From Rotaria macrura (Eukaryota > Rotifera > Eurotatoria > Philodinida > Philodinidae): DNA of 64,000 nt. A program made the position numbers and the translations under genes. Below the pieces are notes generated by a model, which was given only the letters and a program-made list of their open reading frames with translations, searched no databases and was not told the DNA's origin. Below, one piece after another: positions 20,118 through 31,967 of the stretch. How positions within the stretch are numbered: the first letter of the stretch is position 1; each line of letters opens with the position of its first letter. The stretch spans positions 1 through 64,000 of the forward strand of contig OENT01000585.1 of the NCBI GenBank assembly GCA_900239685.1, read 5' to 3'.

Positions 20118-20396
20118 ATGGCTTTTAGATTCGGAATACCAAACGTTGCATTTCGAAAACGAATGTCATGGTTTGATTTTAGTCTCGCCTGTATAGTCGG
20201 TGTTCTAGGTGGAATATATGCATTTAAGCCAGGTCTCAAACAAGCTAAAGAAGCTATTGAACGACGTGAAGCATTGAAAGAAATTCAAGCACGACGACAA
20301 GCTGAAGCTGAAAAAGGTATTTTTCAATTTCTGAACGAATTCGATTTGAATCGTTTTCTATTTATAGAACTTAAATCACAAGCTACGAAAGGATGA
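20118..20396 (+). CDS. PIGBOS1-like mitochondrial single-pass microprotein
   Basis: Two exons, 20118-20316 and 20368-20396, give 75 aa. The 51 bp intron (GTATTTTT to TTTATAG) is a multiple of three without stops, so its retention would add 17 residues. The start ATGGC follows a splice-acceptor-like TTATTTCAG by 5 bases, which also excludes the upstream Met in the same frame. Residues about 18-38 form one membrane segment (LACIVGVLGGIYAFKP), followed by a charged amphipathic tail (KEAIERREALKEIQARRQ). The GxxGGxYxFxP pattern and the Lys/Glu-rich tail resemble vertebrate PIGBOS1, a mitochondrial outer-membrane microprotein that contacts the ER. The match is short and made by eye. It is the first of three genes spaced 94 and 88 bp apart on the same strand. 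Confidence 0.6.
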   Translation: MAFRFGIPNVAFRKRMSWFDFSLACIVGVLGGIYAFKPGLKQAKEAIERREALKEIQARRQAEAEKGIFQFLNEFDLNRFLFIELKSQATKG

Positions 20397-20490
20397 TTAT
20401 CTTGTTTTTGTTGTTTTCGATTTTGTTGGTTTTTGGTTCTGCCGTTTTTCACAATATCATAGTTTTGTAGATAAGAAAATACATATAATA

Positions 20491-20766
20491 ATGAACATAG
20501 GAAGTCAATCACCACCCATCATTAATCAACGAAAACCAGAGAGTGCACGACAAGAATATTTTCGTCAACAAAACTCAACTCAAACATCATGGAAAGCCGG
20601 GTTTCGCCGTTTGCTACAACATTCAAATGCACGTTATGCTTTTCTTTGGGTGGGAGGTGCTGTATTTTTTTCTTTATGTATTAAACCAATCTTACGGCGA
20701 CGCGACGAAGAGATAATGATTACTGATATAGAAAATTATTTAGAAAATAAATCAAAAACAAAATGA
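20491..20766 (+). CDS. Small single-pass membrane protein, family unknown
   Basis: A single exon of 91 aa. The N-terminal 45 residues are polar (Gln, Ser, Asn, Arg), then comes one hydrophobic segment at about 48-66 (FLWVGGAVFFSLCIKPI), a cluster RRRDEE and an acidic/Lys tail. The shape suits a mitochondrial or ER small integral membrane protein but I recognise no family. The start lies 20 bases after an acceptor-like TTTTGTAG. It sits 94 bp after the PIGBOS1-like gene and 88 bp before NLE1, all on the + strand with no AATAAA seen between them, which suggests joint transcription. Confidence 0.6.
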   Translation: MNIGSQSPPIINQRKPESARQEYFRQQNSTQTSWKAGFRRLLQHSNARYAFLWVGGAVFFSLCIKPILRRRDEEIMITDIENYLENKSKTK

Positions 20767-20854
20767 TTCAACAAACATATCCTATTAATTTGCATCTCAT
20801 TAGATTTATTGTTTGTTTCCTTTTTCTCTTGGTTTTATAGATTAATTGAATACA

Positions 20855-23800
20855 ATGTCATCATCGGATAGAGCAATTCTAAGTCAATTTCAACTTGAAA
20901 ATGGTTGTTCACTTGGTGGACCTGTTGAAATTCCTCTTACAATAAATGTTCGTCAATTAAATTCTGTTGCTAATGGACTCATACAAGTACAAGAAACATC
21001 GACAAATAATGAATTAATACCATATTCATTTTATATTGATGATATTGAAATAAAAGAAACATTGGAGAAATATTTTCAAGATCAAACAAATAAACAAGCA
21101 TTCGAAAAAACTCTAAATATAACATGTGTACCCAAAGCTCGCTTTCAAGTTATACCTGTTGAACGATGTACAGCAACTATTGAAGGACATCTTGAAGCTA
21201 TAACAATTTTACAATTTAGTCCGAATGGAAAATATTTAGCTTCAGGCAGTGGTGATACAACTGTACGATTCTGGGATTTAAGTACGCAAACACCATTTGA
21301 TGAATATGGGAAAGCTCATCGACATTGGATATTGTGTTTGAGTTGGGCACCGAATGGGAAGATTGTTGCATCATCATGTAAACAAGGACTCATTGGATTG
21401 TGGGTTGGTGAGACTGGAAAACAATATGGTAAATTAAAAAAATTTGTTTCTATGAGAATGATTACGTGTGGCATGAGAAAGGTTCTTTGAATTCGATATG
21501 ATTCTAAATAATATATATTGTACACTCGAAGGTCATCAAAATATCATTTTCTGACAATGCTATGCTTAGAAGAAAAAATACAACCATAATACTCGGTTAA
21601 TTAGGTTATCAAACGAAAGAATTTCATTCAATTGTCGGATGCCGTTCAATATTTTATGTCGGCTGTGTCTAGTACTTGATGAAAGCAAGTAATCATATTT
21701 CAGAATAAACCGAACCTATGTCTGATTGATTTGACGACGTAGGATGATATCACTGGAGTTTTACTGAGGAAGGGTTAACTATTTGCAGAAAGTGGTACTA
21801 TGGCATTTTCCCATTAGAAATGTCAAACGGTAGATAGGTTTTCAGCTATTCGTATGTTCTAGAAGTGTAAAAACAAACATATGTGTTCTACTGGAGACAT
21901 CGACTATACAGCAAATGTTTATGTATTAAGCGAGATAAGCATAAGCATATATCAGCTTCGAAAAAAAGGATTACCTAGTTTCTACTAACTAACAGAACTC
22001 TGAGAGCATTAGTGATTATTCTATCATACTCTGTAAGCGAAAGAATCCGTTATTTTCCTATTCTACATACAAAACTAAGCAATTAGGTGTAGAATTGTCG
22101 GACTAAAATTATCATTTTATTTTGATGAGCTCATTTGTGGAAACTTCAAATATCTGTAGTAAATTTAAGAAACAATTTTACATTGCAGCTAAGAATAACA
22201 TTGTCGTAGTCGAAAATTCAAACGGTTCGGACAGTAACTTACCAAATGATGGGGCTATGAATTCAGATGTTTTTGATATTTCAAGAAAACAAAATTTCAT
22301 GACAGTACTAACTGATTAAATCATCTCATTGTCTCTAATTCGATTGAATTCAACTCATATGAAAAATGCAACTATGAACAACATAGTTAATTTCGATTGA
22401 GCATTAATGCCGTACGCTTTTTTCTCAATATGATTGAATTATGAAATTATTTTACTATTTTCAAACAAAATTTTATCGATACTTGATTAAATGTTAATTG
22501 ATTGATTCAAATGTATTCAAACTTAATGACTTCGACAACTAATTTTAGTAAATTCTAGTGCACTCTGCTAGTGGAGATATCCCACTAACCATATTTATTT
22601 AATCGAGACTACAAGAGTTTCATGGTGATTACTCGCATCTCTTACATTATACTTAGAGAACTTTTATTTTGTCTAATATTCAAGTATAGGTGTACTAGAA
22701 CTCATGAATGAGTAACGTGTCAGTAATGGTAGTTATAGAATGTAAACGATTATATCTTCAATACAGTTATTAGATTTAGATAAATGAATTTTTCGATGAC
22801 CATTAAAAGTAGTACAGTTAGGTTTGCGCAAATATCCAACTCGATCAACTTTTTCACCAATAAAAACTATGCAAGTTTTCAAAAAATCTCTCACAGAAAT
22901 AGTGAATAGATTTTGAACTGATGACCAGAACGATTTAAAATTTGTTCCGTTCGTCTTTGCCTTCTAATAAATTGATGATAGATTTTTTGATTTCTCATGA
23001 ACAATACGTTGTCTTTCTTCGACATTTCGAATGATTTTTGATCCTACTGACTACATAAAACGATGACAACGCCCTTGATCACAAACTATCATCGTTAAAC
23101 AAAGGATGTTTGTCAGTCACGGACCGAGTGTAACAAAAACATACAAAATACCTTTCCCATCGCGTTTCTATCTTTAGTATTTGACATTCGAATTCTACAA
23201 TATAGTAGATTAGGCAAAGGTCGTAAACATTGTGTATATGCTCTATAATAGTCAAAATAATCGTTTTATAATATTAAGTGGTGCCAATGTTTGTCACATA
23301 TTCTTTCTGATAAAGAAAGTTTAATCGATCGTCTACAAAGCACTTTTGTTTAGTATAAGAGACATTCATTCTCACCTTAATTGTTCATTGAAACTTATTT
23401 TTTTCCGGTTTTATATATCACATTCATAATCCTACAATGCCTACTGACTCTTCTTTTGTTTGGTTGATCACTGATTCGAATAATTTGGAAAGTCCTTGAT
23501 GATAATAAATAGTCTCGTCTGTAGCATAATTGAAAAAGTCCTAAGTCTATAATGAAGAAGTTCAAATCAGTATAATTGAATCAAGATTGATGGGGAAAAT
23601 GTTGCCATGGAAGTTCTTTGCATCTTTCTATTTCGAAAATTTTCTAGATTCTGTCAAAAACATTGTTAACTGAGATTCCTTGTAAATACGTTATATCTTG
23701 ACGTATGCCGAACTCTTATATCATTCTTTGTTTTCTTTTAAAGAAGCAGTGCATAGGAATGTGGGTCATCTAATGACATTTCATCGTGTTGTATTTGAAA

Positions 23801-26593
23801 ATTATGTTTTTTGTAATAGATAAAAAAAACAAGAAAGTCAGGAAATCTGTTTACGCTATTCATACTGAGATGAAGGCAAAATCAATAATTTCCTATAGCT
23901 CATCATATTAGTAAACATAACATTACAGAGCATGACAGAATTTCAGTTTTGTTCTCAGAATCTTAATTACATAGAAGAGTTCTTTAATGAAAAAGAAAAT
24001 ACATCATCTATTATCAGTAATTTTCAAAGTGTAAAACTCTGCATCTTACTATTACCATAGGACTTAAGACGTGGAAGAAAATTGAGATTCTGATATGTAT
24101 TTCCAAACAAAAGAATACACTAGACCTGCAGAATGACAATCTTTTTATTTTTTAATACTTTTCATGGAGAACGAAGCATTTCATCATCATGCGGGTGATT
24201 GTGAAATTACAACATAATTTACTAATTAATAATTTCCTTGAACTTCCATGAATGGAGTGTTGAAGCCTTCTCTGACGAGAATGCCATATCATAAATTATA
24301 TTTGAGAATAATCACACAGTACTTTCATCCAATATTCAACATATGAAATCTAATATTAGGATGTAGGAAATTCAGAATTATACAAAGGAAATAGATTTAG
24401 TTAAAGTGTATAGAGTTCACTTTAGGATATTCGATGTTGATTCAAAAAATTATATTCGTAGAGTTTCGACTTTTTTTTTCATGAAAGATCTTCTAAGAGA
24501 TATCTGGAATTTCTGCATAGTTTGCTCGATAAGCGTAATGTTAATCGTTCACCATGATACAAAAATGATTTGTTCTACTAAGTTATAAAGCACATGACTA
24601 TTACCCGAATCGAATTGCGAAAGAAAGTTTTTTCTCTGAGAGTTTATCGTTGAAGGAGTAAATCGAATTTTCCTGTGTGAATAACGAAAAAATACATCGC
24701 TATTTTCATTGTTGATCACACTAAACGTCATATCGGAAATCAGCATCCAATCATATGTCTCTACTGCGATTCATTTGAGTTGAAAATTCATGTGTCCTTA
24801 GTCATTTTCTTTTTTTTTTCAATCATCTTCATTAGACGTCCGTTCGAACTGAAATATACTTGGACAATGTTTTTCGTTGAGAGACGTGTCATTCGTTTCC
24901 ATTTTATGTACTCTGTTCAAATATAATACTTTGAACCTGACGAATAGTCACTATAGCAATTTGTTTCTAAAGTACTACATTGACCATGTTTTCCGTATGA
25001 GTATGTTCATGTTCAATGAAAGAACATTAATGCCTTCATGTGAAATATTTACTTGGAAATAAGTACAAAGAGAGTTCATTTTTTATTCATGCCGTTCGAA
25101 AGAATATTTTGATTTATCAAAGAAAAATAATAGTTCACGTGCCTAAGTTGTTGTGTGAAACATCTCTACCGAAAAGTAACTCGCTATGATATTTTCAGAT
25201 GAACACACTGATGGAAAAACAATAGATGCATTCGTAGAAGTTCTTCTGTTATTGAGAGCAAAAGCACGTGATGTACGTAATAGAACACTTTGAAATTGAA
25301 TATTTTCTGTAAGAAAATATGAAACCACACATGTAGATATCAAAGACGATGTTATGAATTTCTGTCTTGTCTGCTGATCGAAATCGCTCAGTCTAAAGGA
25401 ATGATCAAGTCAGGGAAAAGCAAACTATTGAGTTTTGAAAATTGATTTTAGAATTAGTTATTTATCTTTTGCTTGTTAATATTTTTATTCTAATATCCAA
25501 AAAGGAAAATGTTTTACACATTGATTTTTGTTGTCGTAAAATCGTTGATGAGTTTTTCAAACTTCCAATGAATGATGTAATCATAGATGATTTTCATATG
25601 GAATATAGTTCTTTTTATGTTTTATTTTTTTGTATTATAAAAACCAAGAATGATATATTCTTTTCATACTGAGATTTTTATTTACTATTCCTAGGTACAA
25701 AATTACTATCCGGTCATCGACAATGGATTAATTCTTTAAGTTGGCAACCATTACATTTAAATGGTTCATGTCGTTTACTAGCGTCTGGCAGTAAAGATTC
25801 GACAATTAAAATTTGGGATACACATCTATTTCAAACGGTCTTCACTCTTAGTGGTCATACAGCATCAGTCACATGTATTAAATGGGGTGGTCAAAATTTG
25901 CTCTATTCAGCATCACAAGATCGTACAATAAAAGTATGGCGAACAACCGATGGTGTTCTTTGTCGTACATTAGAAGGACATGCACATTGGGTTAATACAC
26001 TTGCATTATCAACAGATTATGTTTTACGAACTGGCTTTTACGAACCATCAAACCAATGTGGATCAAATGGTATTGATAATTACGATGATATTACATTACA
26101 AACGATGGCACTTGAACGATATGAAAAAGTTTATAAATTATTTGATTCAAACGGTGGCGAAAGACTTGTATCTGGTTCAGATGATTTTACACTTTATCTA
26201 TGGAAACCAGAAACAGATAAAAAACCATTAGCACGTATGACGGGTCATCAACAATTAATTAATGATGTTAAATTTTCGCCTGATACACGTCTATTAGCAT
26301 CAGCTAGTTTTGATAAATCAATTAAATTATGGTCAAGTCGTACCGGTGCTTTTCTTTCAACATTACGTGGACATGTTCAAGCTGTTTATCAAATTGCATG
26401 GTCAGCCGATTCACGCTTACTCGTTTCCGGTAGTGCAGATAGTACATTGAAAGTTTGGAATATTGAAAAACGTTGTATTTTATTTGATTTACCCGGTCAT
26501 GCTGATGAAATCTATTCCGTCGACTATAGTCCAGATGGACAAAAGGTTGCTAGTGGCGGAAAAGATAAAGTTTTGAAATTATGGCGAAGATAA
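20855..26593 (+). CDS. NLE1: Notchless homolog 1 (NLE1), WD40 ribosome assembly factor
   Basis: Two exons, 20855-21428 and 25695-26593, give 490 aa (human NLE1 is 485). The start ATGTCATCA lies 14 bases after an acceptor-like TTTTATAG. The N-terminal NLE (ubiquitin-like) domain spans about residues 17-85, and eight WD40 repeats follow from about 107 to the end. Diagnostic stretches include GDTTVRFWDLS, YSASQDRTIKVWR, GVLCRTLEGHAHWVNT, ERLVSGSDDFTL, FDKSIKLW and the final GGKDKVLKLWRR. In other eukaryotes the NLE domain binds the MIDAS domain of Rea1/midasin, which strips assembly factors from pre-60S particles in the nucleolus; it also modulates Notch in flies. The single intron is 4266 bp, by far the longest here. 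Splice phases agree (TATG|GTAAAT to CCTAG|GTACA). Confidence 0.95.
21429..25694 (+). other. 4.3 kb intron of NLE1
   Basis: AT-rich, with donor GTAAAT and acceptor TTCCTAG. Several open frames of 60-76 codons on both strands have no recognisable motif. I see no transposon ends, RNA gene or tandem array. A nested gene cannot be excluded. Confidence 0.6.
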
Positions 26594-27047
26594 AGAAAAA
26601 AAGAAATAATATATAAAATATTATTTCACAATATGCAACATCTTGTTTTTGCTTGTTTTTTTTCAGATATTTGTCACGTGATCAACAATTATGAAGATAT
26701 TTTCGACAAATCAGGTAATATACATATATATTGTGGTTTTTCTGTGTGAACGAATTCTAATGTTTGAGTAGCAATTATCTGCTATGTGTGCATTCATTTA
26801 CAGTCGACATTCTGCTTTCTTTTGTTCTATACATTTATCTCAGTCATGTACGTATACTGATAAATATCATAACGCTCCCATTGTAGAACGATGCGAATCT
26901 TTTCTTTTTTTTTTCTCTCGCTCTCTTTTTCTAACGTAATCGCTCTTGTACTATCCAAACTGATTGATTACTTGGTTTCTTCTTTACTAGATACCGTTTT
27001 TCAACGAAACAAATTGATTAATTTTGTTTGAAATAATCTCATCAACG

Positions 27048-30000
27048 ATGAAATTCGCCGAACATTTATCAGCACATGTTACACCCGAATGGAATAGTCA
27101 ATATATTCGATATGATGAAATGAAAGAATTACTTGCACAAGCCGTTGCTAAAGCACAACCATTTGTCGATGAAAGCGACAATGTTCTTCGTGAACAATTT
27201 TTTTTACGTGTTGATGAACATTTTTTTCAGGTAGGATATTTCAAAAGAGAAAAATCATCATTTTACATGTGCTTTCTTCTTTATTCAATGAATAGTATTG
27301 CGAAAAAGAAGCAACAAAAATCAATACATTTTTTGCAGAGAAACTTGCTGAGTAAGTACACACACTGAGCTGAATTCTCAAAATGAAAAATAGAATTCGA
27401 AGAGAAAATTTTATTTTTTAAGTACGAGTATCTATCACATATTTGATAGATTGAAATTTTCGACGCGAGATATGGAATCGATTTTATGAACTACTAAAAT
27501 AAAAGACATTATAATATTCTTTATTAAAAGCTAGATATCCTTGTCTTTAGTGAGCTGATGTAGCACTTTTTAAGTTGCATTCATACTATATTATAGACAG
27601 TATCCTGTTTTGGATATCGATTTTCAAGCTATGATATTTTCTTTGAAATTAGACTAAACATGCGATTTAATCGTAACAATTTATACTTTCTTTCAGCTAC
27701 TGTTTGTTTCATTAATATTGTTGCCAATAAAAATAACCATCGAAGATGACAGAGAATCTATAAGCAATCATATGTGATAGTATGATAGATAGCTTGCTTC
27801 CAAACTGTTTCAGTTTCTCATAAAAGTCTGTTGTAAATATTTATTGACAACAGCAAAAGCTTATCTTGCTTTGCTAGATTATACTGTTTTCCATTTGTAA
27901 GATTGATTTATATTTTTGTTCGTTAATTTTTCCTATATCTATAAAGTGTTATCAATACGAATCCCAAGGTTTTGTGATTCACAAACTCATATGGATTTTT
28001 CTCGATTACAATCTATGAGCCTCATAGGTTAGAGTATTGATGAAAAAAATTCATGTAGAAGGTGTGTGATTAAATGATATTTATTTAAATTCGTGGATGC
28101 GAAATTTGTGAGTGAACAATAGAACAGACGAGAAATGCCAGTGAATGACTTTTGACCAGAGTACATGTTTCTATTTTACGTTTTAAAAATCTAGGACTGT
28201 AAACAATAATATCTAGCTTTAAATAAAGAAAATTAGGTTATTCATTTTTAGAGATAAGGGAAATCAAATGTAGATACTGGATCGAAATTGATATGACCCT
28301 CCAAATACAACCGATGATGATGACACTTCACCTTTTACACTGATTGTATGTTCATAGTTGACTTGAAATAACACTCGTGTGTATAGATCGATCAAGTCGA
28401 ATACAAACAACTAGCCTTATATATTCTTTCAGAGCAATTCGACGATGGGAAACTTTACAAAATGAAGTTGGTCACCTAGAACAAACTCGTCGTCATACAT
28501 CACGTCGTTCTGAAGCACAATCTTCTAATGCTGCTGTAGTTAGTGAACCAATAGATGAAATAAAGTTAACAAAAAAGAGTCGTCGTTCAGTTCATTCAGA
28601 AGAACATGCTAAAATAACATCATTAACACGTGTTTTACCAGAACGTTTAATTGAAAAAACACGTGAAAAACATACTAGACGTGTACAATATCGAAAACGT
28701 AATGATTTAAAGTTAGCTTTTAGTGAATTTTATTTAATGCTTGTCTTATTACAAAATTATCAGACACTTAATTTTACGGGTTTTCGTAAAATATTAAAAA
28801 AACATGATAAACTATTTCAAACAACCCGCGGTGAAGAATGGCGGTAAGTTATCGATAGATTAGTCTTAGGATGATTTAAAATGTGAATCATTTGATCATC
28901 AATGTAGCAACGAAGTTGTCATCTGTGTTGAAAATTCTTAAATTTAATTCGAGGTATTAAATCATGAATGCGTGATGCATAGTTAGATGATCTCTCATAA
29001 CGAAGAAGTCAGAAAAAATGTAATATCTACTAATGTACGATGTTCCTTCCGGATAGCTAATCGTAGTCCATTGAACTTTTGTTGAACAAATTTTATATTC
29101 TCTGATAAATAAAATTGAATTACTCGTCTACGAAATAAGAGTCTGATCAAGGTCACGTTCCGGAAGAAACAATTACAACATCGTATTCTATCTCAGATTA
29201 TGGTAACTCATCAATTGATATCTTCCATTTAAGATCGTATTTCATTCATACGTAGTATTCATATAGTAGATAAAAATTCAAATATAATTCATTCTACTGA
29301 TTAGTTCACCGTGTAATTGTACTCAACTAGACTTGGTCTCAGAAGAAATTCGAAAGTACGACTTAACTAGAAAACTCTATAGTTCATCAAAATTCTACTT
29401 TGTATAATACGAATCATATTAAGATTTTTATCCACCACAGAAGCAGTGCTTACATGCAGTGGTTTGATCTCAAATGACGATTATCAGTAGGAGTCCATCT
29501 TATCAATCATTTCCTTCTAGGAAATGAGAAAGAAATCAACCGTACGTCTCATGCATTCATATTTACATACTTTTTATAGATAAATTAGAACATAACTATA
29601 CATTGACTCTTGTCAAAACTAAGCGTTATAACAGAAATACTCATGAGAATTGTGTCATCGATAAACGATACGAGTTTTCTGACAATTGACTTCAATGAAG
29701 TGAATTTTTCTCCAATTCAAAGCTCTAGACAACGACAGTGAAATAAACAGTCAATAATACAAGGCACTATTTTTCGTATTTGAGTATAGTTCAATATTAA
29801 TGCCGAGTTTGATACGTGTGAAAGATCCGAGCCTTGCACAAATATATGAATCTAGAAAAGAATATGTTCATAGAGAAATGAAAGTTTATTTCATATTCCG
29901 TCGAAGATCAAACATATCTAATTAGATATGTTCTCATTTGCTCATATTTAGAAAACTACACATTGATTCTGCTCCTTTTCATACATCAAAACGAGTCGAA

Positions 30001-31663
30001 CAATTAATTAATGATGTCGAAACAAAATATACGGATGTAATGGAATCGGGTGATCGATCACGTGCCATGAAACGTTTACGTGTACCACCCTTAGAAGAAA
30101 AACAATCGCCCGCCGTTACATTTCGTGTTGGTGTTTTTGTTGGTAAGATTTATGAAAATGAATTAATAATTAAAATTCTTTTTTTTGTGTCTAGGAATGA
30201 TTTGTCTCTTAGTACCAACTGTTATAGCACTTGGTACAAACCTACATGATAGTCAATCAACAAAACCTCTTGCTTGGCGACAAGCATTATTTCTCTATCG
30301 TTCAACGTTTCTTATTGTTCTTCATATAGTTCTAGTCGGTATAAATGTCTATGGTTGGTCATCATCAGGTGTTAATCATGTATTGATATTCGAAATAGAT
30401 CCTCGGAATCATTTAACATATCAACAATTCTTAGAAATTGGTACATTTCTATTTGTCCTATGGTTTTTAAGTTTCGTTGGATTTATTCTATCGTCATATT
30501 TTGATTTTTTTCCATTTGTACAACCACTCGGATTCGTTGCAATGATCGTTTTGTTTTTATTTAATCCAACGCATACACTATATCATCATGCTCGATTTTG
30601 GTTTTTGAAAACATTGGGTCGAATCCTTTGTGCGCCATTCTATCGTGTTGGTTTCGCTGATTTTTGGCTTGCTGATCAGTTGACATCACTTGAATTATTA
30701 TTTTTTGATATAGAATATTTTATTTGTTTTTATATTTATGATGTTGGATGGTGGCCTGTTAGCTCTTCGTCGCCTGGGCGTGGATACTTTTGTAATGGTT
30801 GGTTACAAGTCGTTTTACAAACTGTTCTTATGGTTTTACCGTCGTGGTTTCGTTTTGCACAATGTTTAAGACGATATCGAGATACCAAACAAAAATTTCC
30901 ACATTTAATTAATGCTGGAAAATATGCAAGTGGCTTTTTTGTTATCGGAACAAATGCGGCACGTCGTGCAACAGCTATACATTATATTGACAATCCAGCA
31001 TCGAATCCATTTCTCTATGTTTGGATAATAACATCGTTTATTGGTGCAACGTATAAAATAATATGGGATTTTAAAATGGATTGGGGATTTTTCGATAAAA
31101 ATGCTGGAGAAAATAAATTCTTACGTGATCAAATTGTTTATCCATCGAAATTTTATTATTATGCAGCTATAGTAGAAAATATTATACTTCGTTACATATG
31201 GATTGTCAATGTATTCATGCAATTTCGTACACGTTCAGCTGAATATGCTGATGTCATTGGATTTATATTTGGTTTAATTGAAATATTTCGACGTTTTCTA
31301 TGGAATTATTTTCGATTAGAAAATGAACATTTAAATAACTGTGGAGAATTTCGTGCCGTACGTGATATATCAATTGCACCAATATCGAATACGACTGATT
31401 ATACTACATTAGAAGATATGATGGATAAAGATCAAGGAATAAAAAATCGTCGTCAAGCAAAACGACATGATTTAATTGAAAAGCTCAATAATCAAAAACT
31501 TAACAAGGCTAATGATCCTAGTGAAACATTTACGATTCATTCAGGTAGAAAATTATCAACAAATTCTAATACTATCAACGAAGAATCAAATAATACACGT
31601 TTCGTAATGGTATCATCAACAATATCGGCCGAGGAACCAGCAGAACAAAATGTTTTTCTTTAA
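27048..31663 (+). CDS. XPR1: Xenotropic and polytropic retrovirus receptor 1 homolog (XPR1), SPX-EXS phosphate exporter
   Basis: Five exons: 27048-27230, 27296-27351, 28433-28843, 29952-30142, 30195-31663, giving 769 aa (human XPR1 is 696). The start [15 protein letters not shown] is the family N-terminus. The SPX domain covers about residues 1-230 and includes the Lys-rich [11 protein letters not shown] helix that binds inositol pyrophosphates. Several membrane helices follow, then the EXS domain with [43 protein letters not shown] and [18 protein letters not shown]. The role is export of inorganic phosphate across the plasma membrane, gated by inositol pyrophosphates. Extra length lies mostly in the SPX linker ([14 protein letters not shown] region) and the C-terminal tail. 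Introns 2 and 3 are about 1.1 kb; the others are 65 and 52 bp. The gene lies 454 bp after NLE1. Confidence 0.95.
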
Positions 31664-31967
31664 ACGATGATACTGTCGTTCGAGTTTTGTTTTCGCATTT
31701 CTATCAATTGTTTGTATCTATAGCGATACATTCCAATGATGATTAATGAGCATTTGACATCGTTCTAGTCATACTCATCTAAACAGTGTGTATATAATTT
31801 GTATCATAATAAAAATCTCAACTATTTTTTCATTCGAAACGTTATAGATACCGTTCTTCTCTACACGTATTAAATGAATTTTCGTTTTTTTAATCTTTAC
31901 ATTACAAAAACAAAAACAGATTTTTCTTCTTTTTCTAGTTATTAACATTCTTGTTTGCTTTTTGAAG

